64,000 nt of DNA, from NCBI RefSeq assembly GCF_030815255.1, contig NZ_JAUSWN010000010.1, positions 1 to 64,000 of the forward strand, written 5' to 3'. A program made the position numbers and the translations under genes. The stretch comes from Hathewaya limosa (GTDB taxonomy: Bacteria; Bacillota; Clostridia; Clostridiales; Clostridiaceae). Under the pieces are notes generated by a model. The model was not told the DNA's origin, ran no database searches, and saw only the letters and a list, made by a program, of their open reading frames with translations. Shown in pieces: positions 46,355 to 55,266 of this stretch; within the stretch, counting starts at the first letter, position 1, and each line of letters opens with the position of its first letter.

Positions 46355-47482
46355 TTGGAATGTAAAAGATGCATTTTTCATGTTCCATACAAAATTAATA
46401 AAGAAGTAACTTCTGGGACTAATATTAGACCTATTAAAATGATAGATGGATTTAAATTAAATGGATATAAGGTTGATATTATAGAGGGATATGGTGAAAA
46501 AAGAAAGAATGCTATAGAAGAAATTAAGAATAATATAAAACAAGGTATTAAGTATGATTTTGTATATAGTGAAAGTTCTACTATGCCTACTCAATTAACT
46601 GAAAAAAACCATATACCTAAATATCCATTTTTAGATTTTGGATTTTTAAAGTTTTGTAAGGATAACCTTATTCCAATAGGATTATTTTATCGAGATATAC
46701 ATTGGAAATTTCCACAATATAAAAATTCAGTAAACATAGTAAAACAATTAGTGTCTAAAGTTTTTTATGAATATGATTTAAAAAAATATAGACAATTAAT
46801 AGATGTATTATATTTACCATCTAATAAAATGTTTAAGTATTTGGATATAGATTTTAATGGACAAATTTATGATCTTCCACCAGGAACTGAACAAATAGAT
46901 CTAACTTTTTATGGGTGTAAAAATGAAGATGCTTCTAAATTAATTAAGCTCTTTTATGTAGGTGGAATTAATGAGGAATTATATAATCTCAAATTATTAT
47001 TTAAAGCTGTCAAAGAAAATAAAAATTTATTTTTAACACTATGTTGTAGAGAAAATGAATGGGAAAATAATAAACAGGAATATGAAGAGTATTTAAATGA
47101 TAGAATAAATATTATTCATAAAAAGGGAGAAGAACTTATCTCAATAGCTAGAAATTCCGATATTATGAACTTATATATAAAGCCTACAGCCTATTGGGAA
47201 TTTGCTATGCCTGTTAAGTTATTTACTTACTTATCTTATGAGAAACCTATGTTAGGAGTAAAGAATACTTCAGCAGGAGATTTCATTGAGAAAAATAATA
47301 TAGGATGGAGTATTGAATATAACTTTGAGTCTATAAACGAATTTTTTAAAGGTTTATCTAGAGAGCATATAAAAGAAAAGGAAGGGAATCTTCCTTTAAT
47401 TTGTGAAAATAACACTTGGAAAAGTAGAGCTAAAAAAGTTATAGAAGATTTGAATAACTTTTCTCGTAATGGAGGAGTATAA
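46355..47482 (+). CDS. Glycosyltransferase (GT4-like)
   Basis: Protein of 375 residues with a GT-B layout. The N-terminal half is divergent (CIFHVPYKINKEVTSGTNIRP); the C-terminal half has the donor-binding end MPVKLFTYLSYEKPMLGVKNTSAGDFIEKNNIGWSI. No membrane segment. TTG start, AAGGAC 8 bases upstream. It abuts the next transferase with no gap. Donor and acceptor sugars are unknown. Confidence 0.75.
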   Translation: MECKRCIFHVPYKINKEVTSGTNIRPIKMIDGFKLNGYKVDIIEGYGEKRKNAIEEIKNNIKQGIKYDFVYSESSTMPTQLTEKNHIPKYPFLDFGFLKFCKDNLIPIGLFYRDIHWKFPQYKNSVNIVKQLVSKVFYEYDLKKYRQLIDVLYLPSNKMFKYLDIDFNGQIYDLPPGTEQIDLTFYGCKNEDASKLIKLFYVGGINEELYNLKLLFKAVKENKNLFLTLCCRENEWENNKQEYEEYLNDRINIIHKKGEELISIARNSDIMNLYIKPTAYWEFAMPVKLFTYLSYEKPMLGVKNTSAGDFIEKNNIGWSIEYNFESINEFFKGLSREHIKEKEGNLPLICENNTWKSRAKKVIEDLNNFSRNGGV

Positions 47483-48562
47483 ATGAAAATATGTTATTTA
47501 TCAGATGCAAGTAGCATACATACTAAAAAATTCTGTTATTTTTTTAAGGAAAAGGGGTATGATGTTCATGTAATTTCTTTAAATTATGGAGAAATTGAAG
47601 GAGTAGAAGTTCATACTTTTAATGTTAACAAGGATAAGATGCAAACAGGAAGTAATGCATCTAAGTTAGAATATATAAAGTATTTTAATAAAGTTAAAAA
47701 ACTTGTTAAGGAAATTGAACCTGATATTTTACATGCACACTATGCTACTAGTTATGGACTTTTAGGTAGCCTATGTAATTTTCATCCTTATGTAGTATCT
47801 GTTTGGGGTAGTGATGTTTTTGATTTTCCTAAAGGTAGTACAATAAAGAGAAAACTATTAGAATATAACTTAAAAAAGGCAGATGTTATAATGTCTACTA
47901 GCAAAGTAATGGCTAGAGAAACTAAGTTATATACTAATAAAACAATTGAAATTACACCTTTTGGTGTTGATATCGATATGTTTAAACCAAATGATAAGCG
48001 ATATGATAAAAAAGAGTATATTACGGTAGGTACAGTAAAAACTTTAGAAGCTAAGTATGGAATAGAGTATTTAATTAAAGCCTTTTCAAAAGTAAGTGAA
48101 AAATACAATAACTTAAAGTTAGAGATTGCTGGAGACGGTAGTCAAAAGGAATATTTACTTGAACTATGTAAGAAATTAAATATTTATGATAATGTTAAAT
48201 TTTTGGGATTTATAAATAGAGAACAAGTTGTAGAGGCATTTAATAGATTTGATATTACTGTATTTCCATCTACTTTAGATAGTGAAAGTTTTGGAGTGGC
48301 AGCAGTAGAGGCAGAGGCTTGTGGAAGTGCAACAATAGTTTCTAATGTTGGAGGATTGCCGGAAGCAACTAATCCTGATGTTAGTAGTATAGTAGTTCCA
48401 AAAGAAGATGAAGAGGAACTAGCTAAAGCATTAGAAAAGTTAATTGTAGATGAAAATTTGAGAATTGAAATGGGCAAGCAAGGAAGAATTTTTGCAGAAA
48501 AAAATTATAATATTAAAGATAATTTTAATAAAGTAGATAAAATTTATAAGACCCTATGTTAG
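47483..48562 (+). CDS. Glycosyltransferase family 4
   Basis: GT-B enzyme of 359 residues. HAHYATSYGLLGSL lies in the acceptor domain, WGSDVFDFPKGS follows, and the GT4 donor motif is ESFGVAAVEAEACGSATIVSNVGGLPEA with the catalytic E-x7-E arrangement. The ATG is immediately after the previous stop with AATGGAGGAG upstream. Sugar specificity unknown. Confidence 0.88.
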   Translation: MKICYLSDASSIHTKKFCYFFKEKGYDVHVISLNYGEIEGVEVHTFNVNKDKMQTGSNASKLEYIKYFNKVKKLVKEIEPDILHAHYATSYGLLGSLCNFHPYVVSVWGSDVFDFPKGSTIKRKLLEYNLKKADVIMSTSKVMARETKLYTNKTIEITPFGVDIDMFKPNDKRYDKKEYITVGTVKTLEAKYGIEYLIKAFSKVSEKYNNLKLEIAGDGSQKEYLLELCKKLNIYDNVKFLGFINREQVVEAFNRFDITVFPSTLDSESFGVAAVEAEACGSATIVSNVGGLPEATNPDVSSIVVPKEDEEELAKALEKLIVDENLRIEMGKQGRIFAEKNYNIKDNFNKVDKIYKTLC

Positions 48563-48573
48563 GAGTGAGATAT

Positions 48574-49626
48574 ATGAAAATAATAACGGTTGTTGGCGCT
48601 CGTCCACAGTTTATTAAAGCTGCGGCAGTATCTAATGTTATTAGAAAAGAACATGAAGAAATTCTTATACATACAGGACAACATTATGATGAAAATATGT
48701 CTAAGATTTTTTTTGAAGAGTTAGGAATACCTAAGCCAGATTATAACCTATGTGTAGGTTCAGGTGGTCATGGTAATCAAACAGGAAAGATGTTAATAGA
48801 GCTTGAAAAAATATATTTAGAAGAAAAACCGGATTTAGTTTTGGTTTATGGTGATACTAATTCCACTTTAGCAGGAGCTCTATGTGCCAGTAAGTTATTA
48901 ATACCAGTAGCACATGTAGAGGCTGGTCTAAGAAGCTTCAATATGAATATGCCAGAAGAGCAAAATAGAATTTTAACAGATCATATTTCTAAATATCTTT
49001 TTGTTCCTACAAAAACGGCTGAAGAAAATCTTAGTAATGAGGGAATTATTAAGGGTGTACATAATGTAGGAGATGTAATGTTTGATGCGGTTTTACATTT
49101 TAAAAAACTTGCAGAAGAAAAATCAAATATTTTAAAAGATCTTAGTATAGAAAAAGGAAGTTATATTTTAACTACAATTCATAGAGCGGAAAATACTAAT
49201 GATATTAATAGACTTAAAAATATCATTGAAGCTTTAAATGAAAGTGGTAAAAAAATAATATTACCATTGCATCCTAGAACAAGAAAATATATGCTTGATT
49301 ATGGATTAAAATTCAATGAAAATATTAAGGTTATAGATCCAGTTGGATATTTAGATATGATAACATTGGAAATGCATTCACAAAAGATAGTTACAGATAG
49401 TGGCGGAGTTCAAAAGGAAGCATTCTTTATGAACAAACCATGTGTTACTATGAGAGATGAAACAGAATGGGTTGAAACCGTTCAAAATGGATGGAATATA
49501 ATTGTAGGAACTAATAAAGAAAAGATATTAGATGCCATAGTAAATTTTGTTCCAAGGGAAGAGCAAAAAGATATATTTGGAGACGGGCACGCTGCAGATA
49601 AAATACTTAATTTAATTAATAGTTAG
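48574..49626 (+). CDS. UDP-sugar 2-epimerase, WbpI/WecB-like
   Basis: Non-hydrolysing 2-epimerase of 350 residues. KIITVVGARPQFIKAAAVS is the family start, and HTGQHYDENMS, VYGDTNSTLAGAL, HVEAGLRSFNMNMPEEQNR and TDSGGVQKEAFFMN follow. The NMPEEQNRILTDHIS and LCVGSGGHGNQTG forms look closer to WbpI (epimerising UDP-GlcNAc3NAcA to the manno form) than to plain WecB. Begins at ATG 48574 with AGGAGTGA; the ATG at 48556 is inside the previous gene without a site. It completes a partial Wbp-type pathway with the genes at 31921, 34962 and 36083. Confidence 0.9.
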   Translation: MKIITVVGARPQFIKAAAVSNVIRKEHEEILIHTGQHYDENMSKIFFEELGIPKPDYNLCVGSGGHGNQTGKMLIELEKIYLEEKPDLVLVYGDTNSTLAGALCASKLLIPVAHVEAGLRSFNMNMPEEQNRILTDHISKYLFVPTKTAEENLSNEGIIKGVHNVGDVMFDAVLHFKKLAEEKSNILKDLSIEKGSYILTTIHRAENTNDINRLKNIIEALNESGKKIILPLHPRTRKYMLDYGLKFNENIKVIDPVGYLDMITLEMHSQKIVTDSGGVQKEAFFMNKPCVTMRDETEWVETVQNGWNIIVGTNKEKILDAIVNFVPREEQKDIFGDGHAADKILNLINS

Positions 49627-49644
49627 TATAAAGAAGGTGACAAA

Positions 49645-50865
49645 ATGAAAATCTTATTTTTAACTCAATATTGTCCTCCAGAGGTTGGGGCGCCCCAAAA
49701 TAGAATATTTGAGTTTGCAAAACAATTAAAAAAATTTGGACATGAGGTTACTATATTAACAGCAATGCCTAATTATCCTAAAGGCGAAATTTTTGAAGAA
49801 TACAGAGGTAAGAAATTAGTTAAAGAAGAAATAGATGGCATTAAAATTGTAAGAACAAGTATATATGCTACAAAATCAAAATCTTTTACTAAGAGATTAC
49901 GAAACTATCTTTCTTTTACATTTTCTTCCGTATTAACAGGTTGTAAGCATATAGAAGAACAGGATGTAGTTATTACAGAATCACCACCATTATTTTTAGG
50001 ATGGTCAGGATATGTAATTGCTAAACGAAAAAAAGCAAAGTTCATATTTAATGTTTCTGATTTATGGCCAGAATCAGCAGTAAAATTGGATGTATTACAT
50101 AATAAGGCACTTATAAAAGCTTCAACATGGCTTGAAGAGTTTTGCTATAAAAAGGCTGCAGCAGTAACAGGGCAAACACAAGGAATAGTAGATAACATAG
50201 TTGGAAGAGGATTTGAAAAAGAAAAAGTTCATCTAATAACTAATGGGGTAGATACTGAATTTTTTAAACCAGAGAATAGGGATGAAGAATTTAGAAAAAA
50301 AATAGGTATAGAAAATAAATTTGCCTTATGCTATGCAGGAATTCATGGGTTGGCACAAGGACTAGAAGTAATAGTGAATGCAGCTGAAATTTTAAAAGAT
50401 AAAAAGGATATACAGTTTGTATTTATCGGTGACGGACCTGAAAAACAAAAACTTATAGATATGACTAAAGAAAAAGGATTAAATAATATAACATTTTTAC
50501 CAGTACAACTTAAACCTAATATGCCAAGAATAATAGCATCAATGGACGGAACTATTATTCCATTAAAGAAACTTGATATTTTTAAAGGTGCACTTCCTTC
50601 AAAAATGTTTGAAGCACTATCTTCTGAATTACCTATTGTTTTAGCAGTAGAAGGAGAAGCAGAAAAACTTATAAATAATGCTAAGGCAGGTATTGTTGTG
50701 GAACCTGAGAATTCTCAAGAAATAGCTGATGCAGTTTTAAAGTTATATGAAGATAAAAAACTAAGAAAAGAATTAGGTGCAAATGGTAGAAAATATGTTA
50801 AAGAAAATTATTCTAGAGAAAGTATCACTAGAAAATTAGAAAATATATTATTAAATCTTAAGTAG
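49645..50865 (+). CDS. Glycosyltransferase family 4, WbuB-like
   Basis: GT-B protein of 406 residues. LFLTQYCPPEVGAPQNRIFEFAKQL is the WbuB-type N-terminus, and PLKKLDIFKGALPSKMFEALSSELPIVLAVEGEAEKLI is the donor motif. WbuB-like enzymes transfer N-acetylfucosamine-type sugars, which would fit the dehydratase in the locus, but specificity is inference. AGAAGGTGA before the ATG. Confidence 0.88.
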   Translation: MKILFLTQYCPPEVGAPQNRIFEFAKQLKKFGHEVTILTAMPNYPKGEIFEEYRGKKLVKEEIDGIKIVRTSIYATKSKSFTKRLRNYLSFTFSSVLTGCKHIEEQDVVITESPPLFLGWSGYVIAKRKKAKFIFNVSDLWPESAVKLDVLHNKALIKASTWLEEFCYKKAAAVTGQTQGIVDNIVGRGFEKEKVHLITNGVDTEFFKPENRDEEFRKKIGIENKFALCYAGIHGLAQGLEVIVNAAEILKDKKDIQFVFIGDGPEKQKLIDMTKEKGLNNITFLPVQLKPNMPRIIASMDGTIIPLKKLDIFKGALPSKMFEALSSELPIVLAVEGEAEKLINNAKAGIVVEPENSQEIADAVLKLYEDKKLRKELGANGRKYVKENYSRESITRKLENILLNLK

Positions 50866-50884
50866 TTTGGGTATTTTAACTAAT

Positions 50885-50912
50885 AGGGGTTGAAATTTTC
50901 AACCTCTTTTTC
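50885..50912 (+). terminator. Terminator inside the polysaccharide locus
   Basis: AGGGGTTG with CAACCTCT (one G-T pair) and TTTTTC. It is followed by a new promoter for the sugar transferase gene. Confidence 0.75.
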
Positions 50913-50931
50913 AATATTAGTTAAAATTTAA

Positions 50932-50960
50932 TTGTAAAAAAATAATATTTTTGCTATATT
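50932..50960 (+). promoter_or_regulatory. Promoter of the sugar-transferase gene
   Basis: TTGTAA (50932-50937), 17 bases, TATATT (50955-50960) with an extended TGC before it. Confidence 0.65.
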
Positions 50961-50996
50961 AAAAGGGTATAAATTGAAAAAATATAGGAGGAAATT

Positions 50997-51650
50997 ATGG
51001 AAAAGAACTTGCCGAGTATAGACATTATAAATGATATTAAAAAGAAGAAGGTTCAATTTATTATAAAAAGAATTTTAGATTTTCTACTATCTCTTATAGG
51101 TATAGTTATATTAATACCTTTATACCTTATATTATATGTTGCTATAAAAGTTGATTCTAAAGGACCAGCAATATTTAAACAAATTAGGGTAGGAAAAGAT
51201 GGAAAAAACTTTACTATATATAAATTTAGAACAATGATTGTTAATGCAGACAAAAAATCAGAACTTAAAATAAATCCAGAGGACTTAGGTAATTTTGTAT
51301 TCCAAAGCAAGTCTGATAATAGAATTACAAAAGTAGGAAGTTTTTTAAGAAAAACTAGTTTAGATGAACTTCCTCAACTTTTTAATGTTTTAATAGGTAA
51401 CATGAGTCTTGTAGGACCAAGACCTGAAATACCTGACGTAGTTAAATATTATCCCAAAGAGTATGCTCAAAGACTTTTAGTAGTACCAGGTATAACTGGA
51501 CTTGCACAAGTTAGTGGAAGAGGAGAAATTGAACTTGGGAAAACAGTGTTTTATGATTTAACATACATAAAAAATTTTTCAGTATTCTATGATATAAAAA
51601 TTTTATTTAAAACTGTAACTTCTGTATTAAAAAAAGAAGGAGCATTTTAA
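50997..51650 (+). CDS. Undecaprenyl-phosphate sugar phosphotransferase (initiating enzyme)
   Basis: Bacterial sugar transferase of the monotopic PGT class, 217 residues. One re-entrant hydrophobic helix (about 23-52) is followed by the catalytic domain with GPAIFKQIRVGKDGK, FTIYKFRTM, LRKTSLDELPQLFNVLIGNMSLVGPRPE and GITGLAQVSGRGEI. These are the conserved Asp-Glu and Pro-Arg-Pro motifs. It transfers a sugar phosphate to undecaprenyl phosphate to start the repeat unit. It has its own promoter. Confidence 0.94.
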   Translation: MEKNLPSIDIINDIKKKKVQFIIKRILDFLLSLIGIVILIPLYLILYVAIKVDSKGPAIFKQIRVGKDGKNFTIYKFRTMIVNADKKSELKINPEDLGNFVFQSKSDNRITKVGSFLRKTSLDELPQLFNVLIGNMSLVGPRPEIPDVVKYYPKEYAQRLLVVPGITGLAQVSGRGEIELGKTVFYDLTYIKNFSVFYDIKILFKTVTSVLKKEGAF

Positions 51651-51680
51651 AAAATTAGATATAATAAATCTTTAAAAGAG

Positions 51681-51715
51681 AGCTTACCTGCATTAAGTTG
51701 GTAAGCTTATTTATA
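51681..51715 (+). terminator. Weak terminator after the sugar-transferase gene
   Basis: AGCTTACC (51681-51688) with GGTAAGCT (51700-51707), then TATTTATAATTTG. Confidence 0.5.
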
Positions 51716-51759
51716 ATTTGAAGGGGTTATTAAATAAAAGGTTAGAGAAGGTATGTGGT

Positions 51760-52995
51760 ATGAAAAAAATTTCTTGTTATATTATAAATTTATTATTAAT
51801 GGTATATTTAATTGTGTATCCCTTAGTTCCATTAGATAATAAAATAGGGAAATTTAAGTTTAATCCTGATTATGTATTAATTTTGTTAATTGGTATTATT
51901 TTATTAGCTATAATATTTTGTAAAGAATTTAGAAAAAAAATTTTTTATGGATTAAAAGATTTTTTTACATCTGCTTTAGGGATTACATTGATAATCTTTA
52001 ATTTGTTAATGTATATGTCTACTTTGTATGCTATTGATAAAAGAATTACAGTAACTCAAAGCATAAGATTTACATTATATATAGTTATCTTTTTTATTAT
52101 TTCATATGTAATTAGTGAAAAAATGATTACTATAGGTGTAACAAAATTAGGTTTTTTAATTTCTATTATAATTAGTTTAAAAGGTATAGTACAATATATA
52201 AATTTAAAATTTTTAAATAAAATTCCTAGGGAAATAAGAGTAGGATCATTTCTTGAAAATCCAAATAACTTAGGCGTATATTTAATATTTTTTATGTTTA
52301 TTTCTATTACTTTTATATTTGTTAATCAAGATATTAAAAAAAGAATAATGTACACTATAATTTCTTTTATTTTATTACTAGGAATTATAGTTTGTGGATC
52401 AAGAAATGCATTGTTAGCATTGTTACTAGGAACTTTCTTGTTAATTTTAACGTACAATAAAAAATATATAATTTTTGGAATAATATTAACGTTAGTTTTA
52501 TTTATAGCACCAGTAAGTAGGAATAGAATGATAGAAGTATTTGATGCAGGTCAAAATTCATCAAGAATAAAGATCTGGAAATCAGCTTCATATGTAATTA
52601 GGGACAATAAAACTTTAGGTGTTGGATATGATAATTTTATGATTGTATATCCTGATTATGTGAAGAAATATCCTAAAGAGTTAGAGACTCGTCGTTGGTA
52701 CCATGCCCAACATCCCCATAATATATTTTTAAAGGTACAATCTGAACTAGGTATTTTAGGAACTATATCTTTTTTAGCAATGATAATATCTTCATTGTTT
52801 ACGGTTAAATTAGCAATTAAAAATAGTAAAGATAATACAGAAAAATATTTATTAAAAGTTTTAGGTGTAACTTTTATAGTATTTCAGATTATGAATTTAA
52901 TTGATTGCTATTATAATATACCTAAAATCATGATAACTATGTTTATTATGTTAGGAATTATTAATTTTTATAAAAGGAAGAGAATAAATGAATAA
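51760..52995 (+). CDS. O-antigen ligase/polymerase family membrane protein
   Basis: Polytopic protein of 411 residues (Wzy_C/WaaL superfamily). About ten helices; the conserved block is GVGYDNF followed by HAQHPHNIFLKVQSELGILG, with the functionally important histidine, and CGSRNALLALLLGTFLL. It would ligate or polymerise lipid-linked glycans outside the cell. I take ATG 51760 (AGAAGG upstream); the frame is open to TTG 51718. It is the second such protein in the locus. Confidence 0.85.
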   Translation: MKKISCYIINLLLMVYLIVYPLVPLDNKIGKFKFNPDYVLILLIGIILLAIIFCKEFRKKIFYGLKDFFTSALGITLIIFNLLMYMSTLYAIDKRITVTQSIRFTLYIVIFFIISYVISEKMITIGVTKLGFLISIIISLKGIVQYINLKFLNKIPREIRVGSFLENPNNLGVYLIFFMFISITFIFVNQDIKKRIMYTIISFILLLGIIVCGSRNALLALLLGTFLLILTYNKKYIIFGIILTLVLFIAPVSRNRMIEVFDAGQNSSRIKIWKSASYVIRDNKTLGVGYDNFMIVYPDYVKKYPKELETRRWYHAQHPHNIFLKVQSELGILGTISFLAMIISSLFTVKLAIKNSKDNTEKYLLKVLGVTFIVFQIMNLIDCYYNIPKIMITMFIMLGIINFYKRKRINE

Positions 52996-53713
52996 TAACT
53001 TTACTAAAATTTTAGGATTTGATGTATATAATAAGAGCTTTGATGAGGTTATAGATGAAATTTCTAAATATAAAAAGGTAAATATTATTTCAGGAAATCC
53101 TGAAGTGTTATATTTAGGATTAAAAAATGAAGATATACATAAAAGTTTTATAAGTGAAAATGCTTTAATTATTCCAGATGGGGTAGGAACCATAATGGCA
53201 TCCAAATTGGTTAAACCAGTTATAAAAGAAAAAATTGCTGGAATAGATCTTATGAAGACACTTTTACGTAAATGTGAAAAGGAAGAAAAAAGTGTATATT
53301 TATTAGGAACATCACAGGAAACTTTAGATGCATGTATAGTAAATATAAAAAAGAAACATCCTAATTTAAATATTGTAGGAAGTCAAAATGGTTTTTTTGA
53401 TTTAGATAATGCTGAAGATATTGTGGAAGATATAATAAAGGCAAAACCTTATGCATTATTTGTTGCTATGGGATGTCCAAGACAAGAAACGTTTATATTG
53501 CAATATATAGAAAAAATTCCAGCCACTATATTTATGGGGGTAGGAGGAAGTTTTGATGTTATAGCCGGTAAAGTAAAAAGAGCTCCTAAATGGATGATTA
53601 GTTTAGGGTTAGAATGGCTTTACAGAGTATTTAAAGAACCATATAGAATTAAAAGATTAGGAAGTATACCTAAATTTCTTTGGTTGGTAATTAGAAAGAA
53701 TAAGGTGAAATAA
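52988..53713 (+). CDS. WecG/TagA/CpsF family glycosyltransferase
   Basis: GT26 enzyme of 241 residues. FDVYNKSFDEVIDEI starts it, IIPDGVGTIMASKL holds the catalytic Asp, and GVGGSFDVIAGKVKRAPKWM is the family signature, followed by LEWLYRVFKEPYRIKR. TagA adds ManNAc, WecG ManNAcA, to an undecaprenyl-linked GlcNAc. Given the WbpI-like epimerase in the locus, a manno-configured amino sugar is a reasonable donor. Start overlaps the ligase gene by 8 bases; AAAGGAAGAG precedes it. Confidence 0.93.
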   Translation: MNNNFTKILGFDVYNKSFDEVIDEISKYKKVNIISGNPEVLYLGLKNEDIHKSFISENALIIPDGVGTIMASKLVKPVIKEKIAGIDLMKTLLRKCEKEEKSVYLLGTSQETLDACIVNIKKKHPNLNIVGSQNGFFDLDNAEDIVEDIIKAKPYALFVAMGCPRQETFILQYIEKIPATIFMGVGGSFDVIAGKVKRAPKWMISLGLEWLYRVFKEPYRIKRLGSIPKFLWLVIRKNKVK

Positions 53714-55248
53714 TGAAAAGTTCAAAGGTAATTAAGTCTGCCATTATAGTTATGATAGTTACGTTAATTAGCAAGGTTTTAGGTCTTGGTAGAGATATGT
53801 TGGTTGCATACAATTTTGGAGCCGGTGCTTTAAATGATGCTTATAATGTAGCTGTAACTATTCCTGACACAGTATTTACCCTTATAGGTCTTGCTATATC
53901 TACTACCTTTATACCTATGTTAAGTCAAGTTAAGGTAAAAGAAGGCAAAAAATCAATGTTTAAATTTTCTAACAACATAATCACCATATTAACAATTATA
54001 GCTATGGTACTTTTTATATTAGGAATAATTTTTACAGAAGATATTGTTAAAATTTTTGCTAGCGGATTTGATGATGAAAGAATGAAACTAGCTATTTCAT
54101 TAACACGAATAAGCTTAATTAACATATTATTTTTAAGTGTAAATGCATGTTATACTGCAATGCTTCAGGTATGTGAAGATTTTATTATACCATCAATATT
54201 AGGGTTGTTTTTTAATTTACCAATAATATTATATTTAATGTTGTTTAAAAATACCAATGTTTTAGGTCTTACTATAGCAAATGTTATTGGAAATGCACTA
54301 AGAGTTATAGCACAATTACCTTCCTTATTTAAACATGGGTATAGGATTCAACCATTTATTAATTTAAAAGATAAAAGAGTAAAGAGAATTTTGATATTAG
54401 TATTACCTGTTATTATAGGAGCAGGTGCAAATTCGTTAAATATGATAGTTGATAAAAAAATAGCTTCTTACTTAGGTGCAGGAACTATTTCAGCCTTAGA
54501 TTATGCTCAAAAATTGATTATATTTGCTAATACTGCAATTACTACTTCTATAGTTACAGTTATGTATCCATTAATGGCAAATAAAATAAATGAAGATGAT
54601 AAAGAGGGATTTACGAAGTACCTTTTCAAATCTATTGTAATGATTTGTGTATTTTTAATTCCAATAATGATGGCATTTATTTTATTAAAACAAAATATTA
54701 TATCTTTAGTTTATGGAAGAGGAAAATTTGATGAAGGAGCCGTAGTATTAACTTCATTAGCATTTTTAGGATATAGTTTCCAATTACCCTTTTATGGAGT
54801 TAGAGATATACTGAATTCTTCCTTATTTTCTATGCAGAAAACTAGGGAAACTACAATAAATGGTGTAATAGGAGTTATGACTAATATTTTATTAAGTTTG
54901 GCATTATTTAGGGTTTTAGGAATTACAGGTATAGCATTAGCCTCTTCTATAGCAGCTGCTGTAACTTCAATATTGTTATTAAGAACAATTAAAAATGTTA
55001 TAGGAAATTATGATATAGTTCCTACCATGAAGAAAATTTTAAAGATAATAGTGGCAACTATAATTATGAGTGTAATATTAATATTTATAAAAAATGTTAT
55101 ACTATATAAATTTAGTAATCAGCTAGTAATTCTAATTATTAATTTTATTATTGGTGTATTAGTATTTGGTTTTAGTTGTGTACTTTTAAAAGTAGAAGAA
55201 TTTTATGAAGTTATTAAAATGATAAAGAAAAAAATTAAGAAAGCTTAA
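53713..55248 (+). CDS. murJ: Lipid II flippase MurJ family protein
   Basis: MATE-like MOP superfamily protein of 511 residues and about 14 helices. SKVLGLGRDMLVAYNFGAGALNDAYNVAVTIPD is the MurJ N-terminus. It is the third flippase in the locus. It could serve peptidoglycan or the polymer made here. The ATG overlaps the previous stop (TAATGA). Confidence 0.9.
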   Translation: MKSSKVIKSAIIVMIVTLISKVLGLGRDMLVAYNFGAGALNDAYNVAVTIPDTVFTLIGLAISTTFIPMLSQVKVKEGKKSMFKFSNNIITILTIIAMVLFILGIIFTEDIVKIFASGFDDERMKLAISLTRISLINILFLSVNACYTAMLQVCEDFIIPSILGLFFNLPIILYLMLFKNTNVLGLTIANVIGNALRVIAQLPSLFKHGYRIQPFINLKDKRVKRILILVLPVIIGAGANSLNMIVDKKIASYLGAGTISALDYAQKLIIFANTAITTSIVTVMYPLMANKINEDDKEGFTKYLFKSIVMICVFLIPIMMAFILLKQNIISLVYGRGKFDEGAVVLTSLAFLGYSFQLPFYGVRDILNSSLFSMQKTRETTINGVIGVMTNILLSLALFRVLGITGIALASSIAAAVTSILLLRTIKNVIGNYDIVPTMKKILKIIVATIIMSVILIFIKNVILYKFSNQLVILIINFIIGVLVFGFSCVLLKVEEFYEVIKMIKKKIKKA

Positions 55249-55266
55249 TTTAATTAGGAGGTAAAT

